From positions 8,926 through 72,925 of the forward strand of contig NZ_JAYLLN010000014.1 in NCBI RefSeq assembly GCF_037126265.1: a stretch of 64,000 nt of DNA, in the 5' to 3' direction. How positions within the stretch are numbered: position 1 is the first letter of the stretch; every line of letters starts with the position of its first letter. The stretch comes from Sphingobacterium tenebrionis. Its GTDB lineage: Bacteria; Bacteroidota; Bacteroidia; Sphingobacteriales; Sphingobacteriaceae. This document shows, piece after piece, positions 16,178-25,707 of the stretch. The notes beneath the pieces were generated by a model. It had not been told where the DNA came from, did not search any database, and saw nothing but the letters and a program-made list of their open reading frames with translations. The position numbers and the translations under genes are program-made.

Positions 16178-18982
16178 ATGCAAAAAACTGCAAATCATAG
16201 TCCTAGGACACATATTCAGATAAAAGGAGCGCGGGTTAATAATCTTAAAAATATTGATGTTGATATCCCTAAAAACCAGTTGGTGGTGATTACAGGGATG
16301 TCCGGTTCCGGGAAATCCTCATTAGCATTTGATACCTTATATGCCGAAGGGCAACGGAGATACGTAGAAAGTCTTTCTTCCTACGCCCGTCAGTTCATGG
16401 GCAGAATGAATAAACCGGATGTGGATTACATTAAAGGGATTGCTCCGGCAATTGCCATTGAACAAAAAGTAATCTCCTCCAATCCCCGATCGACGGTAGG
16501 TACTTCCACCGAGATCTATGATTACCTCAAATTATTGTTTGCCCGTATCGGTAAGACCTACTCGCCCATTTCGGGCAAAGAGGTGAAGAAGGATACGGTG
16601 ACCCATATTGTGGATCGTCTACTAGCCTATGAGGACGATTCGACCATCACGATTTATAGCCCTTTAATACCAACCAATAAACGGAAGTTAAAGGAAGAAT
16701 TGTCGCTGCTTTTGCAGAAGGGTTTTGTGCGGATCAAACATCAGGATAGCATTCAGAAGATCGAATCGGTACTGGAGAATAAAGAGGTCGCGAATTCAAC
16801 TTTTAAAGAGGGTGATATCCATATCGTGATCGATCGGGTTATGTTGGATCATAGCGATGACACCATCAACCGTTTGGCGGATTCTATCCAAACAGCCTAT
16901 TTTGAAGGAAAGGGTGAGTGTTTGGTGGAAGTAAACTCGGAAAGCTTCTCCTTTTCGGATAAGTTTGAACTGGATGGAATGACTTTCGAAGAGCCGACAC
17001 CTAATTTCTTCAGTTTCAATAATCCTTACGGAGCCTGTAAACGATGTGAAGGTTATGGAAAGATCATTGGAATAGATCCTGATTTGGTTATTCCGGATAA
17101 AAGTCGCTCCGTATATGATGGTGCGATTGCGCCTTGGCGTGGGGAGAAGATGGGGCTGTGGTTGGAGAAACTGGTTCGAAATGCACTGAAATTCGATTTT
17201 CCAATTCATCGTTCCTATAGCGACCTGACCAAAGCACAGCAAGAGGTATTATGGACAGGGAACAAATATTTCCGCGGCTTGAATGATTTCTTTGCCGAGC
17301 TGGAAGAGCAGACCTATAAAATCCAATACCGCGTAATGCTTTCCCGCTATCGTGGAAAAACGGATTGTCCGGAATGTAAGGGCACGCGCTTGCGTAAGGA
17401 TGCGAGTTTTGTAAAGATAAACGATCATTCGATCACCGATATCGTATTGATGCCTTTGGATGAGGCTTTGGCCTTGTTCCAGTCCCTGAAGCTTTCAGAC
17501 CACGATGCCATCATTGCCAAAAGGTTATTGGCAGAGATCAACAACAGGCTGCAGTTCTTGAGTGATGTGGGCTTAAGTTACCTGACCTTGAACCGCCTGA
17601 GCAATAGTCTTTCAGGAGGGGAATCCCAACGGATCAACCTGGCGACTTCTTTGGGAAGTTCCCTTGTAGGTTCCATTTATGTGTTGGATGAACCGAGTAT
17701 CGGATTGCACCCGCGGGATACTCAACGGTTGATCGGGGTATTGAAATCCCTTCGCGATGCGGGCAATACCGTGATCGTGGTGGAGCATGAGCAGGAGATG
17801 ATGGAAGCTGCGGATTACCTGATCGATATTGGCCCTGAAGCGGGGATCAACGGGGGTGAATTGGTGTTTGCAGGGACCTATAAAGAAATATTAACGGATA
17901 AGAAGAGTTTGACAGGGGAGTATTTGAGCGAGAAGCTTCAAATCCCTGTTCCTGATAAAAGAAGAAAATGGAACGAATCCATCCGTGTACTGGGTGCACG
18001 GGAAAATAACCTGAAAGGAATCACGGTAGATTTCCCCTTGAATGTCTTTACGGTCGTTTCGGGGGTTTCCGGTTCGGGTAAGACCTCTTTGGTGAAACGG
18101 ATCTTATACCCTGCGCTGCAAAAGGCAGTGGGTAGTTATTCCGGCGATCAGACGGGTTTGTTTGATGGTCTGGAAGGGGCTATCGATCAGGTAGAACAGG
18201 TCGAAATGGTGGATCAGAATCCTATCGGTCGTTCGACACGTTCTAATCCGGTTACCTATGTGAAGGCTTGGGATGAAATCAGGGCCTTGTTTTCGAGTCT
18301 TCCGGCGGCTAAGGCCAACGGGCTAAAACCATCAGCATTCTCCTTCAACGTAGAAGGAGGGAGATGTGAGATCTGTCAAGGTGAAGGGGCCGTGAAGATC
18401 GAGATGCAGTTTATGGCGGATATTGTGCTTCCTTGTGAAGCCTGCGAAGGTAAGCGCTTTAAACAACACGTGTTGGATGTGCAGTACCAAGGGAAATCGG
18501 TGTCGGATATCCTAGACCTGAGTGTGGATGAAGCGATCGAATTCTTCGCTGATCAGCCAAAGATCTTGAACAAGCTGAAACCTTTGCAGGAAGTAGGTTT
18601 AGGCTACGTGAAGTTGGGTCAATCTTCCAGCACCCTATCTGGAGGTGAGGCGCAAAGGATTAAATTGGCCTCTTTTTTAATAAAAGGGAACAATCAGAAA
18701 AAAACTTTGTTTATTTTTGATGAACCTACAACCGGCCTACATTTCCATGATATCAGCAAATTGCTTAAGGCATTTTCAGCATTGATCGAACTGGGCAACT
18801 CTGTGCTGGTGATCGAGCACAACCTGGATATGATCAAATCAGCAGATTGGGTTATTGATATTGGTCCTGAAGGAGGTGAGAAGGGGGGTAATCTGGTATT
18901 TGCAGGCACACCGGAAGACCTGATAACATGCAATCAATCCTATACAGGTGACTACCTTAAACGTCACCTCATTTCTAAATAA
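16178..18982 (+). CDS. uvrA: Excinuclease ABC subunit A
   Basis: A protein of about 934 residues with the full UvrA architecture. It has two ABC ATPase modules, Walker A GMSGSGKSS near residue 45 and GVSGSGKTS near 630, signatures LSGGESQRI and LSGGEAQRI, and the C-terminal zinc finger CEICQGEG...CEACEGKRF. UvrA recognises bulky DNA damage and loads UvrB in nucleotide excision repair. I prefer the ATG at 16178 because a -7 box ends at 16171; the ATG at 16172 would add two residues. pafA follows 13 bases downstream. Confidence 0.97.
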   Translation: MQKTANHSPRTHIQIKGARVNNLKNIDVDIPKNQLVVITGMSGSGKSSLAFDTLYAEGQRRYVESLSSYARQFMGRMNKPDVDYIKGIAPAIAIEQKVISSNPRSTVGTSTEIYDYLKLLFARIGKTYSPISGKEVKKDTVTHIVDRLLAYEDDSTITIYSPLIPTNKRKLKEELSLLLQKGFVRIKHQDSIQKIESVLENKEVANSTFKEGDIHIVIDRVMLDHSDDTINRLADSIQTAYFEGKGECLVEVNSESFSFSDKFELDGMTFEEPTPNFFSFNNPYGACKRCEGYGKIIGIDPDLVIPDKSRSVYDGAIAPWRGEKMGLWLEKLVRNALKFDFPIHRSYSDLTKAQQEVLWTGNKYFRGLNDFFAELEEQTYKIQYRVMLSRYRGKTDCPECKGTRLRKDASFVKINDHSITDIVLMPLDEALALFQSLKLSDHDAIIAKRLLAEINNRLQFLSDVGLSYLTLNRLSNSLSGGESQRINLATSLGSSLVGSIYVLDEPSIGLHPRDTQRLIGVLKSLRDAGNTVIVVEHEQEMMEAADYLIDIGPEAGINGGELVFAGTYKEILTDKKSLTGEYLSEKLQIPVPDKRRKWNESIRVLGARENNLKGITVDFPLNVFTVVSGVSGSGKTSLVKRILYPALQKAVGSYSGDQTGLFDGLEGAIDQVEQVEMVDQNPIGRSTRSNPVTYVKAWDEIRALFSSLPAAKANGLKPSAFSFNVEGGRCEICQGEGAVKIEMQFMADIVLPCEACEGKRFKQHVLDVQYQGKSVSDILDLSVDEAIEFFADQPKILNKLKPLQEVGLGYVKLGQSSSTLSGGEAQRIKLASFLIKGNNQKKTLFIFDEPTTGLHFHDISKLLKAFSALIELGNSVLVIEHNLDMIKSADWVIDIGPEGGEKGGNLVFAGTPEDLITCNQSYTGDYLKRHLISK

Positions 18983-18995
18983 ATTAAATACACAC

Positions 18996-20639
18996 ATGAT
19001 GCGTAAAAAATTTAGTTTTCTTTTGTTGCTGGCCTTGTTCAGCAATGTCGTTTCAGCACAAGTAGAAAGGCCTAAATTGGTTGTTGGCTTAATGGTAGAC
19101 CAAATGCGATGGGACTACCTTTACCGTTTCGCAGATCGTTATGGTAATGATGGTTTTAAAAGATTGCTTCGTGATGGTTTTTCCTGCGAGAACACCCTGA
19201 TCGATTATGTGCCTACTTTTACGGCTATCGGACATAGTTCCGTTTACACAGGAAGTGTTCCTGCCATACACGGAATTGCTGGAAATGACTGGATCGAACA
19301 ACAGACCGGTACGTCGATGTATTGTACACAAGATGATGCGGTAGAGGGTGTTGGGACCAAGGAGAAGGAGGGAAAACAATCCCCAAGAAACCTTTTGGCT
19401 TCAACGGTTACCGATCAGTTGAAATTGGCAACTAATTTTCAATCCAAGGTGATCGGTATTGCGATCAAGGATAGGGGAGGAATTTTACCTGCAGGTCACT
19501 TTGCTGATGCCGCTTATTGGTTTGAAGCAAATTCGGGCGATTGGATCAGTAGTACTTATTACATGCAAAACCTGCCGAATTGGGTGCAGGATTTCAATAA
19601 GCAGAAATTGGCGGAGAAGTTGTTGAAGCAGGATTGGAATACTTTATATCCGATCGAAACCTATAAGAACAACAGTGTAGATGATGATAATGTGTATGAA
19701 GGTAAATGGGCAGGGGAGGAAACTCCAACATTTCCACGTAAAACTTCGTTGCTGATGAAGGATGCGGGTTATGAACTGATCAAAACTACTCCTTTCGGAA
19801 ATACATTTACCTTGGATTTTGCCAAAGAAGCGATCAAGCAGGAGAATCTGGGCAAGAATCCGACAAAAGCTACAGATTTTCTGGCGGTGAGTCTTTCGGC
19901 TACGGATTACGTGGGACATCGTTATTCGCTTTCTTCGGTGGAGATTGAGGATATCTACCTTCGTTTGGACCAAGAATTGGCTGAATTCTTCAATTACTTG
20001 GATAAAACTGTTGGCAAGGGGAATTATACTTTTTTCCTTACAGCGGACCATGCAGCTTCCTATAACTCCCGTTATTTTATGGATATGCGTGGTAATGGGG
20101 GCTATTTCTTTTCTCGCCAGATCATGCGTAATCTGAACGAACAGTTGCAGGCTGAATTCGGATTGGATAAGATCGTTTCCAGTTTGATGAACTATCAGGT
20201 TCATTTGAATTATGGCTTGATTGAAAAGCAGAAATTGGATGAGGAGAAGATCAAGAAGTCGATCATTAAGATGCTCCGTCATGAAGATGGGGTAGCTTTT
20301 GTGGTGGATATGGAAGGCGGTGAGAATATGATGATTCCGGCTCAGCTGCGCGAGAAGATCGTGAATGGCTATAACAGGAAACGTAGTGGAGCTATTCAGA
20401 TCATTACGGAACCGCAATGGTATGATGGAACGCCAAGATCTACCGGAACCACCCATGGTACTTGGACGCCTTATGATTCGCATATTCCATTGGTTTTTAT
20501 GGGATGGGGTGTGAATAAGGGCAAGACGAATAAAATGGTGCATATCACGGATATTGCGCCTACGATCAGTGCGCTATTGCATGTGATGGAACCTAATGGT
20601 TCTATAGGGCAGCCTATTGTGGAGGTCTTACAGAAATAG
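18996..20639 (+). CDS. pafA: PafA-type alkaline phosphatase (secreted)
   Basis: A 547-residue protein with signal peptide ending around VVSAQ, in the alkaline phosphatase superfamily. The metal-binding VDQMRWDYL (about 34-42) precedes the nucleophile motif VPTFTAIGHSS, with Thr about 76. HGIAGNDW gives the conserved Asn and IKDRGG the Lys/Arg pair of PafA from Elizabethkingia. DYVGHRYS and TADHA bear the other metal ligands. It releases phosphate from broad monoesters outside the inner membrane and in Bacteroidota is active without phosphate starvation. The ATG at 18996 was chosen because the signal peptide begins there; an upstream frame overlaps uvrA. Confidence 0.94.
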   Translation: MMRKKFSFLLLLALFSNVVSAQVERPKLVVGLMVDQMRWDYLYRFADRYGNDGFKRLLRDGFSCENTLIDYVPTFTAIGHSSVYTGSVPAIHGIAGNDWIEQQTGTSMYCTQDDAVEGVGTKEKEGKQSPRNLLASTVTDQLKLATNFQSKVIGIAIKDRGGILPAGHFADAAYWFEANSGDWISSTYYMQNLPNWVQDFNKQKLAEKLLKQDWNTLYPIETYKNNSVDDDNVYEGKWAGEETPTFPRKTSLLMKDAGYELIKTTPFGNTFTLDFAKEAIKQENLGKNPTKATDFLAVSLSATDYVGHRYSLSSVEIEDIYLRLDQELAEFFNYLDKTVGKGNYTFFLTADHAASYNSRYFMDMRGNGGYFFSRQIMRNLNEQLQAEFGLDKIVSSLMNYQVHLNYGLIEKQKLDEEKIKKSIIKMLRHEDGVAFVVDMEGGENMMIPAQLREKIVNGYNRKRSGAIQIITEPQWYDGTPRSTGTTHGTWTPYDSHIPLVFMGWGVNKGKTNKMVHITDIAPTISALLHVMEPNGSIGQPIVEVLQK

Positions 20640-20653
20640 TCCTTAAATTTTCA

Positions 20654-20661
20654 TATTTTTG
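20654..20661 (+). promoter_or_regulatory. -7 box of the Rrf2-family gene
   Basis: TATTTTTG matches TAnnTTTG, 25 bases before the ATG at 20686. It lies directly after the pafA stop codon. Confidence 0.45.
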
Positions 20662-20685
20662 AGGATAAGCTAGTAGAGGAAAAAT

Positions 20686-21129
20686 ATGCTATCGAAGAAA
20701 ACAAAATACGCTATCAAAGCCCTAATGGTATTGGGAAGGAATTATGGAAAGGAGCCTATGCAGATCGGAAAGATTGCGGAGGAGGAACGTATTCCGAAGA
20801 AATTCTTGGAACAGATACTATTGGAGATGCGCAATGCGGGGATTTTGTATTCCAAGAAGGGCGCTGGAGGTGGTTATAGCTTGAACAAGGCGCCGGAGGA
20901 TATTTATCTATCGCAGGTGATGCGTTTGGTGGATGGTCCGATTGCGTTGTTGCCTTGTGTGAGTTTGAATTTTTACCGCTCTTGTGAGGAATGTGTGGAA
21001 GAGCATGCTTGTGGGATTCGGGATACGTTTATTGAGGTTAGGAATGCGATGCTGCAGATCTTGAATGATACTAGTATTTTGAATTTGATCAATAAGGAGA
21101 AGGAATTGAACCTGGAGACGGGGAGGTAG
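20686..21129 (+). CDS. Rrf2-family transcriptional regulator with four cysteines
   Basis: A 147-residue regulator with the Rrf2 winged helix (KKTKYAIKALMVLGRNYG, then IPKKFLEQILLEMRNAGIL and the wing KGAGGGYSLNK). The segment after residue about 88 contains the cysteines PCVSLNFYRSCEECVEEHAC. Some Rrf2 proteins (IscR, NsrR, RsrR) bind an Fe-S cluster through three cysteines in this region, so an Fe-S or thiol sensor is possible; whether a cluster binds cannot be read from sequence. CymR-like members lack these cysteines. No obvious target operon is adjacent. Confidence 0.9.
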   Translation: MLSKKTKYAIKALMVLGRNYGKEPMQIGKIAEEERIPKKFLEQILLEMRNAGILYSKKGAGGGYSLNKAPEDIYLSQVMRLVDGPIALLPCVSLNFYRSCEECVEEHACGIRDTFIEVRNAMLQILNDTSILNLINKEKELNLETGR

Positions 21130-21138
21130 GTTTCTTTG

Positions 21139-21390
21139 TCATTGCGACATATATGAGCATAACCTAATACTCGTCATTGCGATAAATATGTCATTACGTT
21201 ATACTCGTCATTGCGATATATTCGTCATTGCGAGGAGGTACGACGAAGCAATCTTCCCGCATGTCATGCTGAGCGAAGTCGAAGCAACTGTTCGTAAGTA
21301 ACCGTACAGATCCTTCGACTACGCTCAGGATGACAAAGACTACGCTCAGGATGACAAAGTCGAAAGATTGCTTCGTTCCTCGCAATGACG
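21139..21390. repeat. CGTCATTGCGAGG-family repeat cluster with tandem single units
   Basis: Degenerate units TCATTGCGA occur at 21139-21148, 21172-21182 and 21206-21215, with a TCATTACG variant near 21190. A complete nested palindrome follows: left arm from 21223, inner arms GTCATGCTGAGCGAAGTCG and CGACTACGCTCAGGATGAC, right arm ending CTCGCAATGACG at 21390. The inner unit CTACGCTCAGGATGACAAAG is present twice. It fills the space between the convergent Rrf2 and murF genes; frames through it are spurious. Confidence 0.9.
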
Positions 21391-21453
21391 TTTTAAAGCC
21401 TCGCAAATACGGAGGCGACCACACAATGAATTTAAAAGTGCAACCCCGTATTT

Positions 21454-22809
21454 CTACAAAACTTCCATTAACCTTTCAAATGCCATCCCGCGAGAGGCTT
21501 TCAACAAAATCATAAAATCCTTTATCGGATCCTTAACCAAAGCCGCTTTTGCTTCTTCCGTTGTTTCATAAAATTCAACCCCTTTTGTTTCATCAACCAT
21601 CAGGTTCTCTACATCCTTATCGCCCTCAACAACCTCATCCCTCAATCCAAAAAAAGCTTTCCCTACAAAAATCAACCTATCCAGTCCAACAGCAGTAGCT
21701 GCTGCAATGACCTTCCTATGCTCCTCCACACTCTGATCCCCCATTTCGAACATATCACCTAATATCGCCGCTTTCCTCTCCGCCTTGATCACCTTAATAT
21801 TTTCAATTGCCGCCGCCATACTACTAGCATTCGCATTATAATAATCTGCAATAATAGTATTACCGTCAGTCTTTGTAATCTGTGAACGATTGTTCTGAGG
21901 CACATATCCCTCCAGCCCTGCATTAATCTCCTCCGCACTTAATCCAAAATGCAATCCAACAGCAACAGCAGCCAACATATTCTCCGTATTATAAGCCCCC
22001 GTTAAATGCGTATTCACCTCATGCGTTCCATTCTCCCCCCGCTCTTTCCAAAAAATAGTCAATAAAGGATCAGCAACCACCAATCCTCCCTGAACATCAT
22101 TCTTATCCGAAAAACCGTAATAAAAAATATCTTTCAACTTCCTATCCTCCGCCATCTTCATCAGAAACTCATTATCCCCTTGAATAAAAACCTGCCCATT
22201 ATGCTCCTTCAGGTAATCATAAAGCTCTCCTTTGGTCTTCATCACTCCCTCAAAAGAACCAAACCCTTCCAGATGAGCCTTGCCCACATTGGTAATCAAA
22301 CCATGGCTTGGCTGCGCGATATGACATAGAAATTCAATTTCTCCCTGATGATTAGCACCCATTTCAATAATGGCCAGTTCCAGATCCTTTGGTAAGGAAA
22401 GAATAGTCAAAGGAACACCGATATGGTTGTTCAGGTTTCCCTTCGTAGCAAAAGCCTTGAATTTTTGGGAAAGGACGCTGTATAACAATTCCTTGCTGGT
22501 AGTTTTACCATTGGTTCCCGTAATCCCCACAAAAGGGATATCCAATTGTTTCCGATGATGGGTAGCCAAGGCCTGCAAACTGCTCAACACATCCTCTACT
22601 AGGATATAAGCGGGGCCATCCTGAACATATTCCCGATCATCCAGCACCACATATTTAGCCCCGGCCTCCAATGCTTTTTCGGCAAAGGTATTCCCATTAA
22701 AAGATTCCCCTTTAAGGGCAAAAAATATACAGTCTTTAGTGATCTGACGCGTATCCGTACAGATGGTTGGATAGTCTAGGTAGATTTGATAAAGTTCAGC
22801 TATTTGCAT
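21454..22809 (-). CDS. murF: UDP-N-acetylmuramoyl-tripeptide--D-alanyl-D-alanine ligase
   Basis: A 451-residue Mur ligase. The N-terminal substrate domain has CTDTRQITKDCIFFALKG (about residues 17-34) as expected for MurF/MurE. The ATP-binding loop is GITGTNGKTTS (about 100-110). IEMGANHQGEIEFL and the C-terminal domain start YNANASSMAAAIENI are typical of MurF. It adds D-Ala-D-Ala to the UDP-MurNAc tripeptide, the last cytoplasmic step of peptidoglycan precursor synthesis. The ATG at 22809 is used instead of a TTG six bases upstream. It stands apart from the usual mra/dcw cluster, next to pfkA. Confidence 0.95.
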   Translation of the reverse strand: MQIAELYQIYLDYPTICTDTRQITKDCIFFALKGESFNGNTFAEKALEAGAKYVVLDDREYVQDGPAYILVEDVLSSLQALATHHRKQLDIPFVGITGTNGKTTSKELLYSVLSQKFKAFATKGNLNNHIGVPLTILSLPKDLELAIIEMGANHQGEIEFLCHIAQPSHGLITNVGKAHLEGFGSFEGVMKTKGELYDYLKEHNGQVFIQGDNEFLMKMAEDRKLKDIFYYGFSDKNDVQGGLVVADPLLTIFWKERGENGTHEVNTHLTGAYNTENMLAAVAVGLHFGLSAEEINAGLEGYVPQNNRSQITKTDGNTIIADYYNANASSMAAAIENIKVIKAERKAAILGDMFEMGDQSVEEHRKVIAAATAVGLDRLIFVGKAFFGLRDEVVEGDKDVENLMVDETKGVEFYETTEEAKAALVKDPIKDFMILLKASRGMAFERLMEVL

Positions 22810-22825
22810 CTCCAAAAATTTTAAA

Positions 22826-22833
22826 CAAAGGTA
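22826..22833 (-). promoter_or_regulatory. -7 box of murF
   Basis: On the minus strand TACCTTTG (22833-22826) matches TAnnTTTG, 17 bases before the ATG at 22809. It lies directly downstream of the pfkA terminator, so murF has its own promoter. Confidence 0.5.
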
Positions 22834-22873
22834 TAAAATAAAAAATCCCGTTTCTTTGTTGGAAACGGGATTT
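22832..22873 (-). terminator. Terminator after pfkA
   Basis: AAATCCCGTTTC (22843-22854) and GAAACGGGATTT (22862-22873) form a 12-bp stem. On the minus strand it is followed by TTTTTTATTTTAT. It separates pfkA from murF. Confidence 0.85.
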
Positions 22874-22889
22874 CAGGTATTTTTTTTCC

Positions 22890-23864
22890 TTACAAGGAAA
22901 GGATTTCAACGATCCGAGTAAGGTTGGTATTGATTTTATCAATATGCTTGATGGCTTTGTTGAACGGGGTAAATTGTACATTTCCACAGATCAATCCGGC
23001 CATTTCGCCTTTACGACCTTCGAGAAGTCCTTCTACCGCGGCAACACCCAAACGGCTAGCTAACACACGGTCCATACAGGTTGGTGATCCACCGCGTTGG
23101 ATATGTCCCAAAATGGAAACACGAACATCATAAGCAGGGAAGTTGGCCTTGATTTTTTCGGCAACGACCAATCCACCTTCTTTATCACCTTCAGCAACGA
23201 TGATGATACGGGATGATTTGTTCTTTCTGGTTTTATCCAGGCGTTTCATGATGGCATCATAATCCACTTCCAGTTCTGGGATAAGCACGGCTTCAGCACC
23301 AGTACTGATTCCTGAACGTAAAGCGATCAGACCGGAGTCGCGACCCATCACTTCCACCACAAATAGGCGGTCGTGGGACTCTGCGGTATCACGGATCTTA
23401 TCTACAGCATCCACTACGGTGTTGATGGCCGTATCATAACCGATCGTAAAGTCTGTACCATTCAAGTCATTATCGATGGTACCGGGCATACCAATAATAG
23501 GAATATCAAATTCTTCAATGAATTTGGATGCTCCCGTAAAGGTTCCGTCTCCACCAATAACCACTAAGGCATCAATATCATGTTTTTTAAGGTTTTCGTA
23601 AGCTTGTTTTCTTCCTTCGACAGTTCTGAATTCATCACTTCTTGCTGTTTTCAGGATGGTACCACCACGTTGGATGATATTGGCTACAGATTTAGCATCC
23701 ATCGCAATAATATCTCCCTGAACCATGCCATCGTATCCTCTACGGATACCAAACATGTTCATTCCATGGTAAATACCTGAACGGATAACTGCACGGATAC
23801 CGGCATTCATACCTGGAGAATCACCTCCAGAAGTTAAAACGGCAATGTTTTTAATGTTACTCAT
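22890..23864 (-). CDS. pfkA: ATP-dependent 6-phosphofructokinase
   Basis: A 324-residue enzyme of the bacterial PfkA size. Motifs in order are LTSGGDSPGMNAGIRAVIR (ATP loop, about residues 10-28), GGDGTFTGA, GTIDNDLNGTD (fructose-6-phosphate and catalytic Asp), EVMGRDSGLIAL, and GHIQRGGSPTCMDR. The Gly in GGDGT indicates ATP rather than PPi as donor. It catalyses the committed step of glycolysis in the cytosol. The -7 box TATATTTG ends five bases before the ATG, predicting a leaderless mRNA; a terminator follows. Confidence 0.96.
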   Translation of the reverse strand: MSNIKNIAVLTSGGDSPGMNAGIRAVIRSGIYHGMNMFGIRRGYDGMVQGDIIAMDAKSVANIIQRGGTILKTARSDEFRTVEGRKQAYENLKKHDIDALVVIGGDGTFTGASKFIEEFDIPIIGMPGTIDNDLNGTDFTIGYDTAINTVVDAVDKIRDTAESHDRLFVVEVMGRDSGLIALRSGISTGAEAVLIPELEVDYDAIMKRLDKTRKNKSSRIIIVAEGDKEGGLVVAEKIKANFPAYDVRVSILGHIQRGGSPTCMDRVLASRLGVAAVEGLLEGRKGEMAGLICGNVQFTPFNKAIKHIDKINTNLTRIVEILSL

Positions 23865-23868
23865 ATGC

Positions 23869-23876
23869 CAAATATA
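23869..23876 (-). promoter_or_regulatory. -7 box directly before pfkA
   Basis: On the minus strand TATATTTG (23876-23869) matches TAnnTTTG and ends five bases before the ATG at 23864. The transcript would begin at or next to the start codon. Confidence 0.5.
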
Positions 23877-23914
23877 CCGATTTACTTACGTTTAAAAAGT
23901 ATGATTATGTTAAC

Positions 23915-25630
23915 TTATTTCGCGTTGTATTTATCCAAACCTGATTGCAAGAATGCTTTGTAGCTAGCAATATCCATGTTCGCTCCACTGGTTGGAACCA
24001 GTAATTCACCATTATTATCCAATAAAGCATATAATGGTTGTGAATTGGAGTTGAAACGCTCGATCTGTAGCTCCGAGTTCTTCTTACTTACTTTGGTTAC
24101 TTTTTTACCATTGATTCTAGAGATATACTGTTCAGATTCTGGCAATTCCAAAGCGCTATCATCTACATAAAGTTCGACAAGGATAAATTTCTCATTGATC
24201 ATGGCTTTTACGCTTGGATCAGACCAAACGTTAGCTTCCATCTCTCGACAGTTTACACAGTTCCAACCTGTGAAATCGACCATAAGCGGTTTGTTCTGCG
24301 CTTTTGCTGCTGCTAAAGCTTCATCATAATCGTAATAAGGATCCATTCCTTTCAAGGTTGTTCTTGGATGGAAATGGTTATAATATTTACGGCTAGAAGC
24401 ATCGGCTGAACCTGCAGGAGCTGCATGACCTCCACCGCCACCGGCAGAGATATCAAAATCTTGGGTTCCGATCGGAGGAAGGAATGCTGAAATAGATTTC
24501 AACGGTGCTCCCCACATACCAGGTACCATATACATCACAAAGGAGAATACGATAATGGCCAAGATTGTTCTTGGAACCGACATGAATTTCAGGTCGCTAT
24601 CATGAGAGAATTTGATTTTTCCGATCAGGTATAGACCCATCAAGCCAAAGATCACGATCCATAATGCTAGGAATACCTCACGGTCTAGGAATTGCCAGTT
24701 GTAAGCCAAATCGACATTCGAAAGGAATTTTAAGGCCAAAGCTAACTCTAAGAAACCTAATACCACTTTCACACTGTTTAACCAACCCCCTGATTTAGGC
24801 ATTGATTTCAACAGGGATGGGAACATCGCAAATAGTACGAAAGGAATAGCTAATGCGATCGAGAATCCCAACATACCAATGGCAGGGCCTAAGCGATCAC
24901 CTTTTGTAGCCGCATCAACCAATAAAGTACCAATAATTGGTCCTGTACAGGAGAATGATACTACCGCTAAACTTGCGGACATAAAGAAAAGACCTATCAA
25001 TCCACCTTTGTCTGATTTTGCATCAATTTTGTTGACAAAAGAACTTGGAAGGGTAATTTCGAATGCTCCTAAGAAAGAAGCTGCAAATACCACCAAGAGT
25101 AGGAAGAATAGGAAATTGAATATACCATTTGTAGAGAGGACATTCAGGGCATCGGCACCGAAAGCGATGGTAATCAACATACCTAAGGCTACATAGATTA
25201 CGATGATGAATAATCCGTAAAGGAAAGCTTGTTGAACAGCTTGTGCTGTGCTTCCTGATTTTTTGGTGAAGAAACTTACGGTCAAAGGAACCATTGGGAA
25301 GATACATGGCATTAAGAATGCAATAAATCCACCGATCAGCCCTTTAATGAAAATCCCCCACATGCTGGTGTCTTCCCCATCTGCATCAGATGGAGCAGCG
25401 GCAACAGTTGTAGTAGTTGTGTCTTGTGCACTGGTATCCTGACCATCGGAGAACTCTAGATCTCCAACATCAGTTAGCAATGTGTCATCAGATGTCGTTT
25501 GTTCTTCCCCCGAACTGAACTCGATATCATCTGTATTGATTAAAGAATCTTGTGAAAAACCTGCTAGAGGTGTGGTTAATGAAAGTAAAAGCCAACATGT
25601 GGCAATTAAAATATGTTTTAAATTGAACAT
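23915..25630 (-). CDS. dsbD: DsbD-type thiol-disulfide interchange protein, membrane plus thioredoxin domains
   Basis: A 571-residue protein. It has a signal peptide and an acidic Thr/Asp-rich linker (about residues 27-88), then the DsbD membrane core with about eight helices. The two redox cysteines lie in MPCIFPMVPLT (about 108) and FSCTGPIIG (about 227). After a Gly/Ala linker the C-terminal thioredoxin-like domain has FTGWNCVNCREME (CVNC near 459). Electrons pass from cytoplasmic thioredoxin through the membrane core to the periplasmic domain. The usual N-terminal alpha domain is missing here and is encoded by the upstream gene at 25708-26160, with a terminator in between. Confidence 0.93.
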   Translation of the reverse strand: MFNLKHILIATCWLLLSLTTPLAGFSQDSLINTDDIEFSSGEEQTTSDDTLLTDVGDLEFSDGQDTSAQDTTTTTVAAAPSDADGEDTSMWGIFIKGLIGGFIAFLMPCIFPMVPLTVSFFTKKSGSTAQAVQQAFLYGLFIIVIYVALGMLITIAFGADALNVLSTNGIFNFLFFLLLVVFAASFLGAFEITLPSSFVNKIDAKSDKGGLIGLFFMSASLAVVSFSCTGPIIGTLLVDAATKGDRLGPAIGMLGFSIALAIPFVLFAMFPSLLKSMPKSGGWLNSVKVVLGFLELALALKFLSNVDLAYNWQFLDREVFLALWIVIFGLMGLYLIGKIKFSHDSDLKFMSVPRTILAIIVFSFVMYMVPGMWGAPLKSISAFLPPIGTQDFDISAGGGGGHAAPAGSADASSRKYYNHFHPRTTLKGMDPYYDYDEALAAAKAQNKPLMVDFTGWNCVNCREMEANVWSDPSVKAMINEKFILVELYVDDSALELPESEQYISRINGKKVTKVSKKNSELQIERFNSNSQPLYALLDNNGELLVPTSGANMDIASYKAFLQSGLDKYNAK

Positions 25631-25660
25631 AATTGTTAGTTTATCGCGGCAAAGCTAAGA

Positions 25661-25685
25661 AAAAGGCAGGGAACCCTGCCTTTTT
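25661..25685 (-). terminator. Terminator between the DsbD N-domain gene and dsbD
   Basis: AAAAGGCAGGG (25661-25671) and CCCTGCCTTTTT (25674-25685) form a strong stem with a tiny loop and T-runs on both strands. It lies downstream of the N-domain gene on the minus strand. Confidence 0.85.
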
Positions 25686-25707
25686 AGATAAGATATTTTA
25701 TAATATT

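Noticed and set aside
19644..20543. Antisense frame of 299 residues inside pafA
   Set aside because: Shadow frame; His/Ile-rich composition, no recognisable domain, sense gene is certain.
21194..21515. Short open frames on both strands in the second repeat cluster
   Set aside because: Same repeat artefact (LRGTKQSF and FVPRND translations); no start context or family.
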